From assembly GCA_004151065.3 (NCBI GenBank), contig NWUY0300000904.1:10206-31527 (forward strand): a stretch of DNA of 21,322 bases, written 5' to 3'. Shown in pieces: positions 10,351-18,800 of the stretch; within the stretch, counting starts at the first letter, position 1, and every line of letters starts with the position of its first letter. Source of the stretch: Larix sibirica. Taxonomy: Eukaryota > Streptophyta > Pinopsida > Pinales > Pinaceae. Made by a program: the position numbers and the translations under genes. A model generated the notes under the pieces. The model was given only the letters and a program-made list of their open reading frames with translations. It ran no database searches and was not told the origin of the DNA.

Positions 10351-10368
10351 TAGTTGTGGCCACAACTA
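10351..10368. repeat. Perfect 18-bp palindrome
   Basis: TAGTTGTGGCCACAACTA is fully self-complementary with no spacer. It sits immediately after the 12-bp inverted repeat, giving two adjacent hairpin-forming elements within 57 bp. It could be a symmetric protein-binding site or a foldback relic. Confidence 0.9.
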
Positions 10369-10451
10369 GGTTCCCTTTTAGAGTCTTATATTTGAAGAAA
10401 TGTTTACACCTTAAGGGATTTGATCTCTCTATGCTTTTAAGAGCGTCAAAG

Positions 10452-10481
10452 TTCTCTCTCTCACACACATATATATATATT
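10452..10481. repeat. Compound microsatellite (CT)n(CA)n(TA)n
   Basis: Consecutive CT, CA and TA dinucleotide runs are directly visible. They are followed by about 160 bp of very AT-rich sequence without a gene. Confidence 0.9.
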
Positions 10482-11146
10482 TCAATTTTGTTGATTTTAC
10501 AATAACATTAACATTATTAACATCATCTTATGATCATTTTTAATATTAAAAATAAAACAAAATCAAAATATTTAATATACAAAATTAAAAATTAAAAACA
10601 ATATTTTTTTATAATAATATCCTGGTTTAATATTTGGACATTATTTTCCTTTTCTATAAATGTGCATATAGAAAAACAACTTAAAATTCAAACAAATAAA
10701 AACTACATAATTATAATCATTAAAAATTATATGCCTGTCTACTTGTCTTAGAGACGGACTTTTTAAGACGGGAGCCGATTTGATATGTGCAAAAATGTCA
10801 CATAGTTGCCAATTTATGATAATAAATTTTCTGTCAAGATTGTATACAAAATCACTAATTTCAAAATCACTCATGTCCCACATCCACGGTCTCAACACAT
10901 TTATTCGTCATTGCAGTCGCCAAGATACCATTCATCTCCATATTGTATAGTAAATCACTTCAATTCTAAAAAAATATAAGATATTTTTGAAGCTTCGATT
11001 CTAAAAAATAAAAGAAAAGATATTTTTGAAGTTTTTTTTTTTGTTTTTTGTTTTTTTTTCCATCAACAAAAATTGTTACAGTTCTTTGCTATTTTCTTGA
11101 TGACCCAGTAATAGAACACTTCTATTTTCATGATCGCTTTTCATGA
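10482..11146. other. AT-rich intergenic sequence with a small duplication
   Basis: No gene is supported. A roughly 35-bp word (TTCTAAAAAA, then AAGATATTTTTGAAG) occurs twice in tandem at about 10962-11031, followed by a long T-rich tract at 11030-11060. Confidence 0.45.
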
Positions 11147-11430
11147 AGGAAAAAGAGGTTACCATTTTTGTTGATGACCGAGTAAAAGAAAAGAAAAAAA
11201 AACTTAAAAAATATCTTATTGCTACTAAAAACTTCAGGTTGATGACCGAGTAAAAGAAAAATAAAATAACTTAAAAAATATCTTATTGCTACTAAAAACT
11301 TCATGATGTTGATGTTGATGTTGATGGAAAAAGAGGTTACAATTTTTGTTGATAACCCATTAATAGAAAAATAAATGAACTTCAAAACTATCTTATTGCT
11401 ACTAAAAACTTCATGATGTTGATGTTGATG
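11147..11430. repeat. Three tandem copies of a ~90-105-bp unit
   Basis: Units begin near 11147, 11238 and 11326. Each has TTGATGACCGAGTAAAAGAA (third copy variant: GATAACCCATTAATAGAA), then an A-rich stretch, then TATCTTATTGCTACTAAAAA and CTTCA. Copies 2 and 3 end in a variable TGATGT trinucleotide-type run. A more diverged fourth copy may lie at 11066-11120 (TTGATGACCCAGTAATAGAA). No protein is implied. Confidence 0.85.
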
Positions 11431-11589
11431 TAGCTTGAGACAACTTAGAAATACTTTCTTATAAGTAATAAGGTGAAACTCTCTTTTGATTTTGGACTAA
11501 AACCTATAATTAATTATGATTGATTTTAATTTTTAAAAAAAGCTTTTCAGTTACAATTAATTGAAATTAAATACTTAAGAACATTATGT

Positions 11590-11815
11590 TAATATAAATC
11601 TTGATTTTTATAATAATAAAAAATCTGGATCCTATTTTTTATAAGAGTTACGTACCTTTACAATTCATTGCACTTGTTTTTTTTGTTATTTTTTTTACCT
11701 ATTACCATTTATTAAATCTGCATCTTGATTTTTATAATTGTGACTTACCTTTACAATTCATTGAATCTGGATCTTGATTTTTATAATAGTGACGTACCTT
11801 TTGAATTCATTGTAG
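11590..11815. repeat. Three direct copies of a ~50-bp unit
   Basis: Copies at 11621-11670, 11713-11763 and 11764-11811 share AATCTGGATCTTGATTTTTA, a TAATAGTGACGTACCTTT-like part and an AATTCATTG end. The second and third are head to tail. A partial copy precedes the first at about 11594. Confidence 0.85.
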
Positions 11816-11920
11816 TTGTTTCTTCTTTGACCAATTCCCGTGATATGAGTTTGCTTTGGCTCTTTAATATTGTTTCTTTAATATTGTTACTGAATTAATC
11901 AAAACTCCTCCTTCGACTCG

Positions 11921-12094
11921 TCCAAGTTTGACAAAGTAATTTTTGTCACAATTGTAATTTGGAGTGTTCAGATCGCAATTTTAACGATCTGAATAGTTTT
12001 GAAATCATCCAAATTTAACAGAGTAATTTTTGTCACAATTGTAATTTGGAGTGTTCAAATCGCAATTTCAACGATCTAAATAGTTTTGAAATTG
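11921..12094. repeat. 87-bp tandem duplication containing a hairpin
   Basis: Copy 1 (11921-12007) and copy 2 (12008-12094) are about 90% alike by eye. Copy 1 holds a perfect inverted repeat, TTCAGATCG (11967-11975) and CGATCTGAA (11985-11993) around 9 bases. In copy 2 the arms carry substitutions (TTCAAATCG and CGATCTAAA). It lies 0.5 kb upstream of the RING-H2 start codon. Confidence 0.9.
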
Positions 12095-12590
12095 AGCAAT
12101 TAATCTACAACAAGTAATTTGAATTACAAAAATTATAAAATTACCAAAATAACAATTCCCAACCAAAATTTAACCCAAAATTTAAAAGCGGAGCGTTTTG
12201 GTCGTCTTTCATCGTACGCGTGCCTTTACAATTTCACCGCAGTTGCTTCCCTTCGACGAAATTGCCATACCAAGAGTTTGCTTTGACTCTTGGCAGGGAG
12301 GAACAATTCGTTGGATGGATTGGATTTGGAATTAATAAATAGAAACGAAAATGTGTCCACTTTTGAAACCACGCCGCCTTTCACAACTACCCATTCCGAG
12401 TCAACTCGCCATCCTCTCATTCTAATGGCGGGTAACAAAACACATGCCCTAGTTACATAAGTCGGTGGTATCTTGACGTTGCCCATCAATAAATGCCCCG
12501 CCTGTTCATGGGATTCTATCCTGTAAAGGCACCTTGTGAGAAAGCGTGGCTTCATTGTTAAGAAGGGAATTAAGGGCTTTTACTTCAGCC
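12095..12590 (+). promoter_or_regulatory. Upstream region of the RING-H2 gene
   Basis: This is the presumed promoter and 5' leader. It shows ACGCGTGCC near 12218 and AATAAATA-type AT-rich words at about 12333 and 12488, but no convincing TATA box or mapped start site. The part at 12219-12295 is a diverged direct copy of 11798-11865 (shared GAGTTTGCTTTG and CTCTT). An antisense open frame (12226-12555) has no recognisable domain and is treated as incidental. The role of the segment is inferred from position only. Confidence 0.4.
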
Positions 12591-13043
12591 ATGGGAATTT
12601 CTGTTGGGTATTCAGAGATCATCATACCCAAGCTGCTCCTTAACGTTGCCTATGTATTGTACTCTTTCACAACGGCCGTCGATTACCTCCCTCGCCTCTT
12701 GGGATTCCGAGAGTTTCTGGAAACCGAGATCTCTAGGGTTGATGAAACAATCCCTGCACGGTTCGAGCCCGTGACCTCTTCCGTGTCTGCGCAGAGGATC
12801 CGCGAGCGGTTGCCGGTTGTTCGGTTCGGTGTATTAGCAGTAGAGCCCGAGGATGTTGTGTGCGCTGTTTGCTTAAACAACATGGAGAAACATGAAGAAA
12901 TCCGAAGGCTAACAAACTGCCGTCATATCTTTCACAGAGGTTGTTTGGACAAATGGCTTGATCATCAACACACGACTTGTCCTCTCTGTAGGTCGTCCTT
13001 ACTTTCTGACGGTACTGGAACAGAAATCGAAGAGGAGTACTAA
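12591..13043 (+). CDS. RING-H2 zinc finger protein (RHA/BRH1-like E3 ubiquitin ligase)
   Basis: An intronless 150-aa protein. The start is the ATG at 12591 in a good plant context (GCCATGGGA). Its product begins MGISVGYSEIIIPKLLL, matching the MGxPVGYxE N-terminus of RHA1/BRH1-type proteins. The in-frame extension upstream to 12546 would need a GTG and is rejected. A hydrophobic segment at residues 8-31 may anchor it in a membrane. The RING-H2 near the C-terminus is complete: C91, C94, C110, H112, H115, C118, C130 and C133, with NCRHIFHRGCLDKW and TCPLCR as in the family. It probably recruits an E2 and ubiquitinates unknown targets. Arabidopsis BRH1 is brassinosteroid-responsive, but that role is not shown here. 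It has a short acidic tail (EIEEEY). No lesions are seen, and it is the only apparently intact host gene in the window. Confidence 0.9.
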   Translation: MGISVGYSEIIIPKLLLNVAYVLYSFTTAVDYLPRLLGFREFLETEISRVDETIPARFEPVTSSVSAQRIRERLPVVRFGVLAVEPEDVVCAVCLNNMEKHEEIRRLTNCRHIFHRGCLDKWLDHQHTTCPLCRSSLLSDGTGTEIEEEY

Positions 13044-13616
13044 GGACGCCAGACCACGGTTCGAATCTCTCCGGGAATTTGTCAGCAGTCCTATCATAGT
13101 GCGAGCAGACATTTCACTCCCACTGTATTTTTATATAAACGTAAAGATATGGATTGGACTGAACTTTGAAACTTGAATTCTTTGCTCTATTGTTTTAAAT
13201 GGATATGGATTGGATTGAACTTTGGAACTTAGGTTTAAATTTGTTAATGTGTTTTTGAAATCAAACATAACAAGGGAAGGTTGTGAGCAGCATAACCACT
13301 ATTACAAAAAAAGTTTAAAATAATAATGGGTTTCAGCTGTTAAGTTTTTATTTTGGTCTCTTAAAATGATTACAAAGATTCTTATTGCTAAAATGATTGC
13401 ATAGAATTCTTATTGCTTTGTTGGTTTGGGAGCTCCTCAATAAAAAACAATTGAACACATAAATTTTCATATTCATATAAATTTAACAATTGAACAGATT
13501 TTATCAAATTTAAATTGAAATTTGACATTATTCATGTTTCACTTTCAAAAATGATACATTTATTTCATTAATCGTGTTTATAATTCTTTATTCTATACTC
13601 CAACATTTATTGTATT
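13044..13616 (+). other. 3' flank of the RING-H2 gene
   Basis: It contains a candidate polyadenylation signal AATAAA at 13439. Two small tandem duplications are visible: GATATGGATTGGACTGAACT-type at 13146 and 13202 (56-bp period), and AAAATGATTACAAAG-type at 13363 and 13390 (27-bp period). A tRNA B-box-like GGTTCGAATC near 13059 is not part of a foldable tRNA. No further gene is seen. Confidence 0.5.
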
Positions 13617-13631
13617 AATCATGGTTTCCAT
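13617..13631 (+). repeat. Target-site duplication, left copy
   Basis: AATCATGGTTTCCAT occurs here and again, perfectly, at 20232-20246 directly after the LINE poly(A) tract. The leading two A bases could belong to the tail, so the true length is 13-15 bp. Confidence 0.93.
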
Positions 13632-14168
13632 TGAAAAAAGCACCGAAAGTCACCAATTAATTGATCATAAAATAAACTAAAAAATATAATGAATGCTGTA
13701 AAGAGATTATAAGTGACAGGAATCAAGTTTGGTAATATAGTCAAGGAGATTATTGGAAAGATGGAAAAGAGGTTAATGGTTTTAGGGTTTCTGGTTAGGG
13801 GTTGGGGAAGTTTTTTTTACAGATTGAGGGTGTCGACACTAAAGCACCTTGGATTCCAGCTAGCTGCTCGGTTAGCTCTAGTACCAATCAAGGAATCAAA
13901 AAGTCAGAAATAAAAAAAAATATTGTTTTAGGGTTTTGATGACCTAATTTCTGTAGAATATTTTCAAACCCTATATTTTTTTGGCAGGTTTTGGATAATT
14001 TTTTACTATACTTTCTCATTTTCGGGTTCTGAAGTATTAGTATCTCTTTTTCCGTTTGATTCGATTATCATTTTAGCAGAACTTCCACTTTCTTTTGAGC
14101 TGTCGGCTATCTTTGCGGTAAACAACTCGATACCACTTGTTTTGTTGGGTTACACATGTCTGGAGGCT
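13632..14168 (+). promoter_or_regulatory. LINE 5' UTR
   Basis: This is the sequence between the target duplication and the ORF1 start. An L1 5' UTR is expected to carry the internal promoter, but I recognise no specific motif. An open frame at 13713-13913 starts only with GTG and has no family match, so it is not called a gene. Confidence 0.55.
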
Positions 14169-15881
14169 ATGGTGTACGATGCTCCCATCTCTCCACACGT
14201 AGATGGAACCTTTTCAGGTTCCTCGAATGGTGTATTTAACCCGCATTTGGCGACTACTACAAAAGGTAAGGGTTTATCACATAAGGATTTTGAATAAATG
14301 GAGAAGACTGGTCCTAAACCTAAGATCTCTGGGGTTGCTCCATGTTTAAAGAGAATACATAAATCCTACATGGCGCTGCAGAAAGCGGCCATATACTTCA
14401 TTGATTCGGGAGTTAACCTGGACAAGATTGAACTCTTATCCTGCAGAGGTGTGGTAGGCAGGATTGAAGGTACCAGAGTTTCACAGGATGAACTGGTGGA
14501 ATGGGTTAATGCTCATTGGCCCCCAATATTCGGGTTACCACCTCGCACTAGTTTGTTGTCCCGCGATTGGGTCGCTTTCATATTTCCAAATGAAGTACTT
14601 ATACAGTCGATTCTTAAACATACATGGTTGATAAATGATGGCTCTTTGGCCCTGAAGAGATGACATATCAATTTCAACCCACAAATTGAACAGATGGGGT
14701 ATAGACATCTGTGGGTCTTGCTTCCGGGTTTCCCTTTTGAGCTCTGGTCACCAAATATTTTCAAAGGGTTGGGAAATACACTGGGGCGTTTCATTAGATT
14801 AAAAAAGAACCTCATCTTTGGCATTAATAAGAAAATGGCATCTATACTGGTTGAAATTGATGTTACTAAGGGCTTACCGGCTACTGTGGATATCTATTGG
14901 ATGGATAAGGTTTACAAACAGATACTGGACTATAAAAAAATTCCCTTTCGATGTTTCCATTGTCCTTGTACCGGTCATGTGAAGCTGAAGTGTCCCCTGT
15001 TAAGAAGAAAGAATGTGGAGCCGATTCCAGTGCCTTATGATATTGCGGTCAGCCCTACCAGTCTGGTAAAGGATTCCTCTGCTTTGCCAGGTAAGACTCT
15101 TGATGAACCCTCTGTCATTTATGAGGGCGTTACCAAAGCAAAATTAGAGTTCTATCTTTCTATGGAAAAATCCCTGGACATTCAACTTTCTAAGTCTAAA
15201 CCCCTCGCAAGGAGTTTATTAAATGACCTAAATTCTGCTAATGTTTGTGAAAATGAGGATAATCCCCCTTGTTCAAACCCGATTGATGAAAATTTGGTGA
15301 TTCACTGTTGAGAAAAGGGTTCCAATTTGTCTTCTATCCCGGGGAACCCTGATATTTGTATAAATGTGGATAATCCCTATGTTTCAAACCCTAATGAAGT
15401 TAATTTGGAGATTCATTGTCTGGAAAGGGGTTCCAATATGTCATCTATCCCGAGGAACCTTGGTAATTCCTCTCCTGATATGTCTCTTGGCCACTATAAT
15501 ACTCATCAGATTGAGGATTTGGTCTTACACATTGGTGGTGTTGTGGACTCGTCAAAACCTGTTGTGGATCTTGTGAACCTCTCGAAGAAGACATGCCCTA
15601 ATTCTTTCTCAGATGCTCTACTCTCTATGAAGGGTATTGATGGAACGACTTTAGAAATATTTGCAGTGGATCCCAAACCCACTGATGAGTCGGTAATTCC
15701 ATCAATTCGATGCATGAATGTGACTATCCGTAGGAGAAAGAAAGTAAAAGAGAAAGATATTGGTGATACCTTTATTCCACTTTCTGAACGATTAGCGAAG
15801 GGTGATACTGTGTCAATTACTGAGGCTAACTCATCCCTTGGGACTATTAGAGTAGATGTGTCCCCTCTGAGAGTTCTTTAA
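14169..15881 (+). pseudogene. LINE ORF1 (DUF4283 plus CCHC zinc knuckle), three in-frame stops
   Basis: This encodes the RNA-binding, gag-like protein that packages LINE RNA. All 571 codons stay in one frame. I start it at ATG 14169, not 14298: the residues before the TAA at 14295 (MVYDAPISPHVDG onwards) are coding-like and resemble the N-termini of plant L1 ORF1 proteins. Next come MEKTGPKPKISG, LKRIHKSYM and VGRIEGTRVSQDELVEWV, the DUF4283 region (to about 14870), and CFHCPCTGHVKLKC at 14952-14993, an intact CX2CX4HX4C knuckle. The C-terminal half carries a 37-residue tandem duplication (from 15243 and 15354) and a basic RRRKKVKEK. The stops are TAA 14295, TGA 14661 (relatives have Trp) and TGA 15309. 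The terminal TAA overlaps the ORF2 ATG as TAATG. Confidence 0.88.
15243..15464 (+). repeat. 111-bp in-frame tandem duplication in ORF1
   Basis: Two adjacent 37-codon units start at 15243 and 15354. Both encode C-x-N-x-DNP, then SNP, then a GSN-x-SSIP end. The exact multiple of three preserved the frame. The second stop of ORF1 (15309) lies in the first unit, where the second unit has an open codon. Confidence 0.85.
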
Positions 15882-18800
15882 TGTCGATACTCTCTTTTAA
15901 CATTCGGGGTATTGGTGGGGTTTCCAATGCTAGGACCCTTATTAATTTTTTAAAATCTACTAGCCTAGATTGCATTTTAATTCAAGAAACTATGTGCTCG
16001 GCATCCCAGACTATTGAATTTTTCTCTAGACATTGGTCGGGTTGGTATTTCAGTGTTATGGACTCATGCGGGCTCTCGAGAGGTTTAATGTCTGGATGGA
16101 ACCCCTTAACTACAACATTCCAGACCTACAATACTATGGGGGGGATACTCATGAGGGGACGTTTTCTCACCAGCAACATAAACCTAGAAATTTTCAACAT
16201 GTATGCCCTTTACAGAGACAGGGAACATTTATGGAGGAATCTGGAATTTTCTGGATTACTAAACTCCTCAAATTTGATTGTGGCGGGTGATCTTAATTTA
16301 ACTTTGTCGACAGCCGAAGTTTGGGGATCAACGGTGCTGGTTGATGATATGGCAGATTTTTTAAAGGTCTCTTTCAAAGAGCTCACTTGATTAATGTTGT
16401 ACCCAGAAAATTAGGGTATACCTAGAGTAATAAACGGTCTGGTGTTGGGTGTGTGAGAAAAAGTTTGGATCGGTTTCTCTTAGCAGAAGAGCTGGCTGCC
16501 AAACTGGTCAGATATAGGACATGGACAAAATACTCAAACATTTCGGATCATCAAGCCATCATTTTACAGATTGATGACTTACAATTCAAGTATTTGACGC
16601 CTTTCAGATTCAATAACACCTAGTTGAATGGCATTGAGTATTGTAACCTGGTCAGGAAATTTTTTTCACAGGTGGAGATCCCCTCGTGTCTTAATTCGGT
16701 GGACTCGCTGATTTTTAAACTGAAACGTTTAAAAGAGAAAACAAAGGATTGGGAAAAGATGAAGAAAGTGAGGGATCGATATGATTTTATGTTAATTAAA
16801 GGACAAATTAAGCAATTTCGTGTGCTTAATTCTTGTGGTATTTTTTCAAAAGAGGACAGATTGGATTTACAGAATTTACATACAAGACTTAATGATATTC
16901 TGAAGGTTGAGGAGAGTTCTTGGAGGCTTAAAAGACGTGATATTTAGGTTGAACTGGGCAACAATAATGCACATTTCTTTCACAATTATGCTTCCCACCG
17001 GAAAAATGTGAACTCAACCTGGGTCATCAATGATATCCATGTTTTTGAAGTTTCGGATCCAAAATTGATTGATAATGATGCACATATTCATTTTAAAAAA
17101 CATTTTGATGATCCAATGACATCCAACATTGTTGATCAATTAAATGTCTTGAGGTGCTATCCTTCCTTTTTCACTATGGAAGAGGGCGAGCAGATCGGCA
17201 TACCAGTTACAATGGAGGAAATTGAGGTTGTTTTAAAATAATTGTAAAAAGACAAGGCGTCGGGTCCTGATGGATGGTCCGTTGAGTTTTTTATTACTTT
17301 CTGGGATATATTGAGTTATGATTTATTGGAAATGGTGAATTTTACCTGTACTAAAGGTTGGATCGCGGGTGGTCTAAACTCGACCTTCATAACCCTTATT
17401 CGAAAAATCAACAAGCCAATTTCATTTGATGATTTTCGGCCTATTTCCCTTTGTAACCTGGTGTATAAGTTGATATCGAAGATTATTGCAAACATGATTA
17501 AGCCCTTTTTATCAAAGTGGACGTCTATTGAACAATTTGGCTTTCTTGAAGGCATGAAGATTTTGGATGTTGTTGGTATAACTCAGGAAGTGCTACATTC
17601 ATTCAAAACAAAAAATGAAAATTCCTTAATCCTGAAGATAGACTTGGTAAAAGCATATGATTAGGTAAATTGGGATTTTCTCAAATTGGTTTTGCATCAA
17701 ATTGGGCTTCCAATCAATGTGGTCAACTGGATCATGGCTTTTGTTAGGAAAACAAACTACTATGTTCTCATAAATGGAAATCCTACTCCTTTTTTCAAAA
17801 GTTGTAGAGGGTCGTCGACAGGGGTGCCCATTATCCCCGCTCTTATTCTTGTTGATAATTGAAGGGCTTAGTCTGTTGATTGGGAAAGACAAAAATAAAA
17901 AGTCTATTAAGGGAGTGAATATTGCAAAGAAATTTTGTATATCACACCTGTTCTTCATGGACAATGTCATTATGTTTGGTTCGGATAGTGTGGAAGAATG
18001 GAGAGTTTTATCAAATATTCAAACACTTTTTTGCACGCCCACATGTATGCAAAACAGTCAATGCAAGTTTGTTTTCATTAGCAATTTGAAGGATAATCTA
18101 GTATTAAGTGAGGTATTAAATTTCCTTCCATTTAAATATTCTGAATTGAATGATGGAATCAAGTATTTAGGGTACTATATTAAACAAAACTGCTACAAAA
18201 TACATGACTGGAGATGGTTAATTGGAAAATTCGAGAAGAGGATAAATCGGTGGATGATGAAATACCTCTCTTTGGGGGGGCGTCTCATCTTACTCAAAGT
18301 GGTATTAAGTAGTATCCCGGTATATTGGGCACTTCTAGCCAAAATTCCTCAAACTGTATTGAAAAAACTGAATAGCTTAATGTTTCAATTCCTTTGGTCC
18401 GAAAATTTGGATGGGGGTCATTATCATTTGACAAGTTGGCATTCCTTGGAGTTTCCAAAAAATTATGGGGGGTGGAAAATTAAAAATATTTATTGGTTCA
18501 ATATTGCTTTTCCGATGAAAAGCATGTGGCAAGGTTTGATGGGGAATAATATCTTGTTCAGGGTTCTTCATGAGAAATACATCAAAACAAATATTTTCAG
18601 ATGGATTAGGTATCCTCATGTTGCAGTTGGTAATGACTCCTTTATTTGGAAGGCTTTCTAAAACTCCCCCCCTGGATTAGCTCGCAGTTGGTATGGAAAG
18701 TTGGCGGGGGTACTTAAATTATTGTTGGAGTTGATCCCATTATGTGCGTCTCTGGTAGTTGCAAATTATCACAGGATTTACGCAATTTATTCACTGAATA

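Noticed and set aside
12226-12555. 109-aa minus-strand open frame upstream of the RING gene
   Set aside because: No recognisable domain. It lies antisense over the presumed promoter and ends at the gene start, and its length is unremarkable for this composition.
12546-12590. In-frame N-terminal extension of the RING gene
   Set aside because: It would need a GTG start. The family N-terminus (MGxPVGYxE-like) begins exactly at ATG 12591.
13050-13075. tRNA gene suggested by the B-box-like GGTTCGAATC
   Set aside because: The flanking bases cannot form a T-arm stem, and no A-box, anticodon arm or acceptor stem is visible.
13713-13913. 66-aa frame in the LINE 5' UTR
   Set aside because: It starts with GTG, has no homology I recognise, and lies where L1 5' UTRs are non-coding.
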